From: an uncultured Bacteroidales bacterium
Lineage (GTDB): Bacteria > Bacteroidota > Bacteroidia > Bacteroidales > UBA932
Assembly: GCA_934725285.1 (NCBI GenBank)
Contig: CAKVBK010000039.1
Coordinates: 1 to 15,885, forward strand
DNA: 15,885 nt
Direction: 5' to 3'
Positions 6,454 to 13,529 of the stretch are shown here, in pieces (the stretch's first letter is position 1; every line of letters begins with the position of its first letter). A model generated the notes under the pieces. The model did not search any database, was not told where the DNA came from, and saw only the letters and a program-made list of their open reading frames with translations. A program made the position numbers and the translations under genes.

Positions 6454-9400
6454 CTATTTGTCAAGAAATTTCATTATGTCCTTAATCAGTGATTCGGTGC
6501 ATGCTTCATCCTTGATGACCTCGATAGGAAAGCCTATGCAGACAGTTCTGTAGCCATTGCCCTCGAAGCAGGTTCCGGCCGAGATGTTCGTGTCGCCGTA
6601 GCGCAGGAAAGACTGAGCCTTGTCCGATGACGGCACGATTCCGTCCGGAGTCTCCACGCAGTAGATGAACGGATTTCGATCCTTGTGGAAACGAATTTCC
6701 GGTTCGCTGAGACTGATGGAACCGTTGCTCTTGGCTTTCACTGTCGCATTGCGGCTGGCATAGTTGGTCATCCATCGGTAGCCGAGGGTCTTCTCCACGA
6801 ATTCCTTGGTGGAGACGGTGTAGGCGCTGTCTTTTTGCACAGGATAGATTCCGTCCCAGATATCCGTGCCGATATTCGCTCCGGAAACGAGCACGTTTCT
6901 GCCATCTTCGGTGTATAGCTTGATAGCCTTTTGGAGATCTGTAGGGAACACTTGGAACCTGTCCGCTACCTTGCCCGTGCCGACAACCGTAGTGATCTGT
7001 TTTCCACAGATGAGGTCAATCGCAAGGTCTTTCGCGGCGAGTGACCTGTCGGCGGTGAATGCGGCCACACTCGAAGAATGGAAAGCATATCCGGCCGCCA
7101 TAAGAGCCTTCCCGTGGATTCCGCAATAGTCGAACGTGTTCCCGGCGAAGACCTTTCCTGCCTCATCTGTCCAAGCCGCCCCGAATCCCGGATTGTCATC
7201 ATCCAGCCAAGGCAGCTCACGGCGGAACTGGTACTGAGGCCCTATGAAATTGATCTCCCTTATGTATGGAACACCGGCATCAAGGTCAGCGTTGAATCCG
7301 GCATATTCCGGAGAATCGAACCAAGCAGGAGCGGAGACTCTGGTGAAGTTGTTGACAACCAGCACATTCTTGCCGTTGCCCGACTCTGGGACTCCGACGC
7401 TTAAAGTCTCGGACGGGAAGCTCTTGCCGCCATCATTGAAGGCGACAATCCGGTAGCTATAGATGTGACCCGAAACAATTGAGACTTCGGTCGAGATCTC
7501 ATCGCCAGACACCTTGACATTGTCCAGTACACGGCCGTTGTCAAACGCCCCGTCATCAATCCTTGTCTGGAGAATATATCCGGTAGGAGAGGCTGTAGCC
7601 TCAAGAGAATCAACAGTGGCTTTCCAGCTCAGTCTCACCGAACCGGAACCGTTGAATGATGTGGCGAAGGAGTTGACCGGAAGCGGTTGTACGGCATATT
7701 CGCACCCATAGCGTGCGCTGAGGTATTTCAGCATTCCTTTATAGACCGCCCGGCTGACCGTGAAACGGAACGAAGGATCGAGCCCGAATTTCATATCTGC
7801 GAAATTCTGGTGGGAAAGAAGCTCAAGCAGCATCGCCGGAACCGTGGCCGTGCGCGATTCGCTGTATGAACGGTCCCACAAGCCTCTTCTGCTCCATTCC
7901 GGATTGAACTCCCTGCGTATGTCATTCACGATTTCTGTCTGCACGAAGTCCGCGTACATCCTCTGCTGAAGCCTGTCCTCACCGTTGGCGAACTTGTCGC
8001 TGCCGTCGCACATCAAGGTGTAGATGGAAAGTGTGCCGATGATCGAGTCGTCAGGCGTTGTGCCGGCGTCAGTGTGGAACGCGAACGAAAGGTCTATCGG
8101 AATATTCAGGCCGTCCGCTTTGGGATTGGTCCTTGATCCGCCTGACATCCAGCCTACCCACGCCCCTCGGTCACCGTAGTCGGATGTGTAGTCATTGTCG
8201 TATTTGCCCAGGATTGTGGAATCCGCTCCGGCCCATTGCATCCAGTAGAGCGCCCCTTCCGTGAAAGACGGCATTCCTGAGGTGGAATATTCATTGATTG
8301 GTTGACCTTTAAGACCTCTCGCAACCTTGCCCATTCCGCCGCCGAAACGCACCGCGTCGGCCGTGATGACGGCATTCCTCGCCACATTGTAGCCTTGCGG
8401 AACGCTGTTGTCAAGAATCACGCATCCATCGGAACCTTTGCCGAACTCGAATGTCCCGAGGTATATCCAAGTGCCTCCTCCCATTTTTTGGTTGACGATG
8501 AACTCACTCTCGCCGCCCAGGTGCCTGACAGTGTAATGGGCGCATGAAGTGCTGTGCGGCAGGCTCTTGTAGGAAATGTAGACTGAATATTCCCCACGCT
8601 CGGGAATGTCAGGGATCCAACGCGCCTCGGCAGCCTTGTCCCTGTGGCTCTCACGGCATTCCGCCTGACGGGCTGTGCCCATCCGGAACGGATTCTCCAA
8701 CAATGAATATGTAGCCTTGGCATCAGCGAATCCCACTCCGGCATCGGACCAAGTCCCTGTCTCTGAATATCTTCCCTCGATCCTGACTCCATCTCCACGT
8801 CCTTCCTCGAATGCCGGGTCATTGTCCGCGATGACCTCGTTGGTCTGTGGATCCCTCTCTCGCGGAGTCATCACGTAGGCTCCCGCGTTCTCAAGCATCG
8901 GAATAAGGAACGGGAGGACATAACTCTGTGTGTACATGTCCTCGACGGTCTGGAACATCGGTGCCCGCTGCCATTCCCAGCGGTCGGTCTTTTCCTCGAA
9001 GTAACGTCCGTGGCTTTGCCACAGGGCGATGTTGCGTCCTGTCAGACCTTTTGCGAAGTCAGGTTCCCCGACCGGGGTCACAAACGGATGGACATTGCGG
9101 AAGTCTTTTGTCCTGAATTTGTTATCTATGGGCGAGCCATCGCTGTTTATCTGTGGCATAGCGTAGGATTCCAGCCTGTTCTTTCCTATGAACAGATTCC
9201 CGATACCGTACTTTGAACAAGATTCCGGCATCATATCGGCAAGCGTATTCCTTAGCCAAGCCACGTCTTCTGCCCGCCAAGGAAAATCTCCCATGGCCGG
9301 AGTGAAATAGAAGTCCAGTGAATAACCTCTTCTCACCACTTTGTTGGCCTTTACGACAGCCGAGACCCCTGTTCTTTCCACGATCAATGTCTGAAGAGAA

Positions 9401-9495
9401 TCGACCGCATCCTTGAAGTCCTTGGCAGATTGGGCATTGAGGCAGACTGTCGGCGCCAGAATGACGGAAAATATGGTTATCAGTCTTTTGAGCAT
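6454..9495 (-). CDS. Exported N-acetylmuramoyl-L-alanine amidase with inserted golvesin domain, FN3 and C-terminal domain
   Basis: Large (1013 residues) exported protein with signal peptide 1-21 (LNAQ). I read an amidase_3-type zinc fold in two pieces: H162 (WQSHGRYFE) and E185 (TVEDMYT) in the first, H474 (FAFHTDAG) and likely catalytic E558 (AMLLELLSHQN) in the second. Family-typical TPRERD (210-215) closes the first piece. Between them, residues of about 239-386 look like a golvesin C-terminal-type beta domain (TGTWSDAG; GGTWIYLG; AVITADAVRFGGG). Residues of about 605-703 resemble FN3, and 706-1013 form an alpha/beta domain starting NVLVVNNFTRV that I cannot name safely. Such proteins are often misannotated as xanthan lyase. 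Likely role is cleavage of the amide bond between muramic acid and the stem peptide in the periplasm or outside. It sits 10 bases after VanZ. Confidence 0.8.
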   Translation of the reverse strand: MLKRLITIFSVILAPTVCLNAQSAKDFKDAVDSLQTLIVERTGVSAVVKANKVVRRGYSLDFYFTPAMGDFPWRAEDVAWLRNTLADMMPESCSKYGIGNLFIGKNRLESYAMPQINSDGSPIDNKFRTKDFRNVHPFVTPVGEPDFAKGLTGRNIALWQSHGRYFEEKTDRWEWQRAPMFQTVEDMYTQSYVLPFLIPMLENAGAYVMTPRERDPQTNEVIADNDPAFEEGRGDGVRIEGRYSETGTWSDAGVGFADAKATYSLLENPFRMGTARQAECRESHRDKAAEARWIPDIPERGEYSVYISYKSLPHSTSCAHYTVRHLGGESEFIVNQKMGGGTWIYLGTFEFGKGSDGCVILDNSVPQGYNVARNAVITADAVRFGGGMGKVARGLKGQPINEYSTSGMPSFTEGALYWMQWAGADSTILGKYDNDYTSDYGDRGAWVGWMSGGSRTNPKADGLNIPIDLSFAFHTDAGTTPDDSIIGTLSIYTLMCDGSDKFANGEDRLQQRMYADFVQTEIVNDIRREFNPEWSRRGLWDRSYSESRTATVPAMLLELLSHQNFADMKFGLDPSFRFTVSRAVYKGMLKYLSARYGCEYAVQPLPVNSFATSFNGSGSVRLSWKATVDSLEATASPTGYILQTRIDDGAFDNGRVLDNVKVSGDEISTEVSIVSGHIYSYRIVAFNDGGKSFPSETLSVGVPESGNGKNVLVVNNFTRVSAPAWFDSPEYAGFNADLDAGVPYIREINFIGPQYQFRRELPWLDDDNPGFGAAWTDEAGKVFAGNTFDYCGIHGKALMAAGYAFHSSSVAAFTADRSLAAKDLAIDLICGKQITTVVGTGKVADRFQVFPTDLQKAIKLYTEDGRNVLVSGANIGTDIWDGIYPVQKDSAYTVSTKEFVEKTLGYRWMTNYASRNATVKAKSNGSISLSEPEIRFHKDRNPFIYCVETPDGIVPSSDKAQSFLRYGDTNISAGTCFEGNGYRTVCIGFPIEVIKDEACTESLIKDIMKFLDK

Positions 9496-9505
9496 ATCGG
9501 TGTGT

Positions 9506-9910
9506 TTATTTCTTGAACATCAGTAATTCCGCAAGCAACGTGATCAGCGATGCGCTGGCAAGTGCGGTGAAATCAGCCAGAAAATCCATAGGGTCTCCGC
9601 TTCTGTAGGACGTGAAAGACTGCCCGATTTCCGTTCCGGCAGCCACAGCGCATCCTACGACAAGAATGATGGCCACGGCAAGTAGTATTCTCCAGAGTTT
9701 CTTGCTTTGCGGGCGGAACGCCGCATAGCAGAGGATCGGGAACGGAAAGAACATTATGAAATGGATGACCTTGTCCATAGGTATTCCCCACAGGTTGTCC
9801 TGCCCTATCTGTGGCAGATCGTTGAAATGCCCGAAGCAGCAGTACGCTACGGCGCAAAGGTACATGATGAACAACAGTATGGCCAGAATTCGTTTTTTAT
9901 TCATATCCAT
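9506..9910 (-). CDS. VanZ-like membrane protein
   Basis: Small inner-membrane protein of 134 residues with four predicted transmembrane helices, at about 8-27, 47-65, 72-92 and 108-130. The family signature is recognisable: MDKVIHFIMFFP near the second helix and RSGDPMDFLAD in the loop before the last helix, like the charged R-x-G-D-x-x-D loop of VanZ proteins. VanZ itself raises teicoplanin resistance in enterococci by an unclear mechanism, but most chromosomal VanZ-like proteins have no known role, and nothing here suggests glycopeptide resistance. ATG 9910 is four bases after the preceding stop; ATG 9904 is an alternative start. It lies between a CBM9-like gene and the cell-wall amidase, which weakly supports an envelope function. 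Confidence 0.8.
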   Translation of the reverse strand: MDMNKKRILAILLFIMYLCAVAYCCFGHFNDLPQIGQDNLWGIPMDKVIHFIMFFPFPILCYAAFRPQSKKLWRILLAVAIILVVGCAVAAGTEIGQSFTSYRSGDPMDFLADFTALASASLITLLAELLMFKK

Positions 9911-9914
9911 CGAT

Positions 9915-10595
9915 TTATCTCAGAATCAATTCTCCGAAGAACTCGGGTCTGTGGAAATCCGGTTTGGGAGTCTTGATGGGGTTCCAGCTCAGGAAATGCG
10001 GGTGGGCCGTCTTGTCTCCGCACTTGTAGAAATTGCCGCGAAGGCTGACAGGCAGGTTGTCTCTGTCGATCCCTATCAACTCGAACGGGATCAGCATCGC
10101 GACAGTCCAGCTGAAGATCCTGTCATTGATGTTCACGGCCTTGCGCTCCAATGAACTGTGCCTGATGACGCTTGACAGAAGTTCCGGGCGGATGAGGGCC
10201 TTGTTGATCCGGCTTGTCCTTTTTGATGCGAGCAGCGATCCGATGCAAGTCAGCTCGAAATTGTAGTATGTCCCGTCGTATGGGTCCGTGACGAAGAACT
10301 CGCAGCAGCTGTCTTCCCAGCTGTTTCCGTTGTCCTCAAGGGCCGTGGCGCGGAGATCAAGCCCGCGCACATGGAACATCACCGCGAGATGGGTTTTGGT
10401 ACGGGCGATCGAGCCGTTGCAGTCAGGAATGTACGGAGCGTCCTTGGGCCAGTCGCATTCGCAGACGGCGAACTTGGACGCACCTTTTTCCATCGCAAGA
10501 TCAAGCTCTTGCATATTCATCATCTCCAGTCCTTCCAGCAGAGGTACCCTGATTTGTCTTACAACGTTTTTCATTTCCTTCCGTGAATTATCCAT
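9915..10595 (-). CDS. CBM9-like (carbohydrate-binding family 9-like) protein
   Basis: A 226-residue protein matching the Bacteroidota family called carbohydrate-binding family 9-like. Diagnostic parts are AVMFHVRG (71-78), the EFFV strand after WEDSCC, YYNFELTCIG and the C-terminal PHFLSWNPIKTPKPDFHRPEFFGELIL block. True CBM9 modules bind reducing ends of glycans and are joined to enzymes; here the domain stands alone with no signal peptide or membrane segment, so a cytoplasmic location is predicted and the ligand is unknown. ATG 10595 is five bases after the ABC transporter stop. A GGAAGGAA stretch directly before an internal ATG (10574) could be used instead but leaves no normal spacing. 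No catalytic residues are recognised. Confidence 0.82.
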   Translation of the reverse strand: MDNSRKEMKNVVRQIRVPLLEGLEMMNMQELDLAMEKGASKFAVCECDWPKDAPYIPDCNGSIARTKTHLAVMFHVRGLDLRATALEDNGNSWEDSCCEFFVTDPYDGTYYNFELTCIGSLLASKRTSRINKALIRPELLSSVIRHSSLERKAVNINDRIFSWTVAMLIPFELIGIDRDNLPVSLRGNFYKCGDKTAHPHFLSWNPIKTPKPDFHRPEFFGELILR

Positions 10596-10600
10596 ACATG

Positions 10601-12451
10601 CTAAAGTGCCTGCATGTCGTTGAGTTTCTTGTAGTAGCCGTTCAACGCGAGAAGTTCGTCGTGTTTCCCGCGCTCCACGATGTGCCCCTCGTCCATGACG
10701 ATGATCTCATCTGCGTTGCGGATCGTCGAAAGCCTGTGGGCTATAGCTATCGTGGTCCTCGTGGACATCAGACGGTCAAGGGCCTCCTGCACGATCTTCT
10801 CGGATTCGGTGTCAAGAGAAGCTGTGGCCTCGTCCAGAATCAGTATCGGCGGGTTTTTCAGAATCGCCCTGGCTATGCTGATCCTCTGGCGTTGTCCGCC
10901 GGAGAGTTTCACACCTCTGTCTCCGATGTTGAAATCATAGCCGCCGTCTTTCTCCATGATGAATTCATGCGCGTTGGCGATCTTCGCCGCCTCGATTACG
11001 CTTTCCATCGCGGCGTTCTCCACTCCGAAGGCTATGTTGTTGAATATCGTGTCGTTGAACAGGATGGATTCCTGGTTCACATTTCCGATGAGACTTCTCA
11101 GATCGGCTATCCTGACATCCTTGATGTTGATGCCGTCAATCGTGATGGCACCGCCCGTCGGATCATAGAATCTCGGAATAAGATCCACGAGGGTGGATTT
11201 TCCGGCTCCGGAAGCGCCCACGATGGCGATTGTCTTGCCTTTCGGAATGTCCAGGCTCACGTCGTCAAGGATCATCCGGTGTCCGTCCGGATAGCGGAAA
11301 TTCACATGGTCGAACGAAAGCTTGTCATTGAACCCGTTCAAGGTTTTCGGCTCCTTGGATTCCACGATGTCGTTCTCGGCGTCCAGAATCTTGTTGATCC
11401 TCTCCATCGAAGCCATACCTTTAGGGATGGCGTACCCTGCCTTGGCGAAATCCTTGATGGGGTTGATGATGCTGTAGAGAATCACCATATAATAAATGAA
11501 TATAGGAGCGTCGACGGTCGATTTTCCTCCAAGTATCAAGGTGCCTCCGAACCAGAGCACGATCATGATCAGCACCGTGCCGAGAAATTCGCTCATAGGG
11601 TGGGCGAGGGACTGGCGGATTGTCACCTTGTTGTTCTTCCTCCTCATCGCCTCGGTGACGTTGTCGAATCTGTCCGACATCTTTTTCTCGGCGATGAATG
11701 CCTTTATGATGCGAAGCCCTCCGAGAGTTTCCTCCACCTGAGCCATGACGTCGCTCCAAAGCTGCTGCACTTCAAGCGATTTCCTTTTAAGGTTCTTTCC
11801 CACGACTCCCATCACCCACATCATCACCGGGGCGAACAGGATCGTGAACGCTGTCATCTGCCAGCTGATCACCAACAGGGCGGCGAAATAGAAGAAAATC
11901 AGTATCGGGTTCTTGATGAGCATCTCGATGGATCCAGTGATTGAGTTCTCCACCTCCTGCACATCACCGCTCATCCTCGCGATGATGTCTCCTTTCTTCT
12001 CCTCGGAGAAAAAGCCGAGGGGAAGGGCCAGGATCTTGTTGTAGATGTCCATCCTTATGTTCTTCACGACACCGGTCCTGATCGGCACCATCACGGCCGA
12101 CGAGCCGAAGTAGCATGCTGTCTTGAGAGCCGTCATCACCACCAGGAATATGCACAGGAACAACAGCACCGTGGAAGCGCCCACAGAGGAGATCTGCTGC
12201 TCCAGCATCCAATACACGTTCGACATAAACGCGTCCCCAAGGTCCTTGAACGGCATTTGCCAGACCTCGTCCCACGGGGTGAATGAATATACCGTCTCGT
12301 TGATCTTGAACAGGATGCGCAGGATAGGCACGATGATGGCGAACGAGAAGATGTTGAACACGGCCGACAGGATATTCAGAATAATCGAGCCGGCGAGATA
12401 TTTCTTGAATGGAGCGACATATCGCTTTATCATTGACCAGAATTCTTTCAT
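10601..12451 (-). CDS. ABC exporter, fused permease and ATPase (MsbA type)
   Basis: A 616-residue half-transporter expected to act as a homodimer in the inner membrane. The transmembrane domain (about 15-335) precedes the nucleotide-binding domain (about 375-612). Intact ATPase motifs are Walker A GASGAGKST (412-420), Q-loop Q460, signature LSGGQ (516-520), Walker B ILILD with catalytic E541, D-loop SLD and H572. Intracellular-loop sequence GDIIARMSGDV (154-164) is typical of MsbA-like lipid or multidrug exporters. This is an active ATPase by sequence; whether the substrate is lipid A, a lipid-linked glycan or a drug cannot be told. Its ATG lies two bases after the M28-like gene stop, and a CBM9-like gene follows after five bases. 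Confidence 0.93.
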   Translation of the reverse strand: MKEFWSMIKRYVAPFKKYLAGSIILNILSAVFNIFSFAIIVPILRILFKINETVYSFTPWDEVWQMPFKDLGDAFMSNVYWMLEQQISSVGASTVLLFLCIFLVVMTALKTACYFGSSAVMVPIRTGVVKNIRMDIYNKILALPLGFFSEEKKGDIIARMSGDVQEVENSITGSIEMLIKNPILIFFYFAALLVISWQMTAFTILFAPVMMWVMGVVGKNLKRKSLEVQQLWSDVMAQVEETLGGLRIIKAFIAEKKMSDRFDNVTEAMRRKNNKVTIRQSLAHPMSEFLGTVLIMIVLWFGGTLILGGKSTVDAPIFIYYMVILYSIINPIKDFAKAGYAIPKGMASMERINKILDAENDIVESKEPKTLNGFNDKLSFDHVNFRYPDGHRMILDDVSLDIPKGKTIAIVGASGAGKSTLVDLIPRFYDPTGGAITIDGINIKDVRIADLRSLIGNVNQESILFNDTIFNNIAFGVENAAMESVIEAAKIANAHEFIMEKDGGYDFNIGDRGVKLSGGQRQRISIARAILKNPPILILDEATASLDTESEKIVQEALDRLMSTRTTIAIAHRLSTIRNADEIIVMDEGHIVERGKHDELLALNGYYKKLNDMQAL

Positions 12452-12453
12452 TG

Positions 12454-13458
12454 TCAGAGTATTTTTTCCAACCAGTGGAAGATCAGGAATATTCTTTTGC
12501 GTAAAACTTCGTAGTCGAGGGTGTCGGCAGTGTCAGTGACTTTGTTTGTGCGCATCGTGATTCCGGAAGTGAAGACGACGCATGTCGCCCCCTCACGTGT
12601 GAAAACTTTCTGATCACCGATCCTGCTGTGGAACATTTCGGTGAAATTCCTGCTGCCGTAGTAGCTTGTGGAAATGTCCAGCCCGAGCCCTTTGCCTTCA
12701 TTCGCCCTTGTGTATTCAAAAGTGTACTGGCCGCCGCTGAGCATTATCAGGTAGTCTTTCCTTTCTTTGTGGAGAGGTTCCAAGGAACTACCGAGGATGT
12801 CCAGGACCACCACCGCATTGATCTTGTCTTTGGTTATCGCCTCTCCGTTCACCGGATCCTTGAGATTCCCGTTGGAAATGTCCTTCCATAGAGCCTCGGC
12901 TCCGGCTGAATTCCTCTCCCTGGCGTCAAGGCCTGCGAAGATTATGTTTTTCCCGTAGGATCTGCCGTAGCCTTTCATCTTGTTGAACATGTCAGCTATG
13001 CTCAGCATCGCCACCACTCCTGAGGCATTGCAGTCGGCTCCAGGGTAAATGTTCCCGTCTATTATCCCGTGACTGTCGTAATTGGCGGTCACGATAGTGT
13101 ACAATTCTCTGGCTCCATCCCTTTTCCCCGGCAGAAAACCGAGAATGTTGCGCCCAACCACATCACCGACCGGAAAAGAACGCCCCCAACTGTTGCCGAA
13201 CGGCTTAAGCCCTGCGTTCTCAAACCTCCTTGAGATCCAAAGCGCGGCCTCCGCGGCACCTTTGCTTCCGGTGGAGCGTCCCTTGAATGTGGTATCGGAA
13301 AGATATTCGACCTGTCTTTGCAGGTTCTCTGTCAAAATGATCTTCTCGGCGTTGCGCCCGGACGGTACCATTTTGGTGGTTGTCTGTTGCGCGAAAACCT
13401 CCTCAGCGGCCACCGTGAGGAGAGCGAATATGAAAAATTTACTTAAAAGCGTCTTCAA
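12454..13458 (-). CDS. Exported M28-family peptidase homologue, probably inactive
   Basis: Resembles the M28 zinc aminopeptidase fold, as in GRNILGFLPG, YPGADCNASGVVAM and the final DTADTLDYEVL block. Several metal and catalytic positions have changed. The usual HxD becomes N126-Y-D128; the bridging Asp is kept (D142 in GADCN) but the next Asp is C143; the EE pair is R180-E181 (LDARERNSAGA); D220 is kept; and no His occurs near the final DT motif, where N305 fills the place. It may be a binding protein or pseudoenzyme. TTG 13458 is chosen as start: it gives a good signal peptide MKTLLSKFFIFALL ending VFA-QQ, whereas a longer form from TTG 13491 would overlap the promoter box. Length is then 334 residues. 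First gene of the six-gene unit. Confidence 0.8.
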   Translation of the reverse strand: MKTLLSKFFIFALLTVAAEEVFAQQTTTKMVPSGRNAEKIILTENLQRQVEYLSDTTFKGRSTGSKGAAEAALWISRRFENAGLKPFGNSWGRSFPVGDVVGRNILGFLPGKRDGARELYTIVTANYDSHGIIDGNIYPGADCNASGVVAMLSIADMFNKMKGYGRSYGKNIIFAGLDARERNSAGAEALWKDISNGNLKDPVNGEAITKDKINAVVVLDILGSSLEPLHKERKDYLIMLSGGQYTFEYTRANEGKGLGLDISTSYYGSRNFTEMFHSRIGDQKVFTREGATCVVFTSGITMRTNKVTDTADTLDYEVLRKRIFLIFHWLEKIL

Positions 13459-13463
13459 GGCAC

Positions 13464-13477
13464 GATAAATGTTTATC
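13464..13477. repeat. 14-base palindrome in the divergent promoter region
   Basis: GATAAA-TG-TTTATC is a perfect 6+6 inverted repeat around two bases. It overlaps the plus-strand box TATCTTTG and lies in the leader of the minus-strand mRNA. It could be an operator for a dimeric regulator or chance in AT-rich DNA. Confidence 0.35.
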
Positions 13478-13481
13478 TTTG
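13474..13481 (+). promoter_or_regulatory. -7 box for the TPR-MBL unit
   Basis: TATCTTTG matches the TAnnTTTG consensus exactly and would start transcription near 13486, leaving a leader of about 45 bases before the ATG at 13530. No clear -33 TTG is seen. Confidence 0.5.
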
Positions 13482-13488
13482 CAAACGA

Positions 13489-13496
13489 CAAAATTA
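13489..13496 (-). promoter_or_regulatory. -7 box for the six-gene minus-strand unit
   Basis: On the minus strand this reads TAATTTTG, an exact TAnnTTTG match. Transcription would start near 13484, giving a leader of about 27 bases to the TTG at 13458. It is the only strong box found upstream of the six genes. Confidence 0.5.
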
Positions 13497-13520
13497 GGAA
13501 TTTTAAGCCTTAAAGTAAAA

Positions 13521-13528
13521 TATATTTG
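13521..13528 (+). promoter_or_regulatory. Second TAnnTTTG match touching the TPR start codon
   Basis: TATATTTG is an exact consensus match with one base between it and ATG 13530. If active, transcription would start at or just inside the start codon. It may be chance in this AT-rich leader; the upstream box gives a more usual mRNA. Confidence 0.25.
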
Positions 13529-13529
13529 T

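Noticed and set aside
6454-9495. Xanthan lyase
   Set aside because: This label arises from the golvesin-type domain; the residues around H162, E185, H474 and E558 support an amidase instead.
9506-9910. Glycopeptide resistance gene vanZ
   Set aside because: No other van genes are present and VanZ-like proteins are widespread without any resistance role; only family membership is supported.
10583-11944. Open frame of 453 codons on the plus strand opposite the ABC exporter
   Set aside because: The minus-strand frame encodes a complete exporter with all ATPase motifs. The antisense frame shows no recognisable domain and is explained by codon bias of the exporter.
13459-13491. Longer M28-like protein from TTG 13491
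   Set aside because: It would start inside the minus-strand promoter box, and the shorter form from TTG 13458 begins a normal signal peptide.
13479-13529. Start of the TPR protein at ATG 13479
   Set aside because: It would put 17 polar residues before the signal peptide and overlaps the predicted transcription start; ATG 13530 is the natural start.
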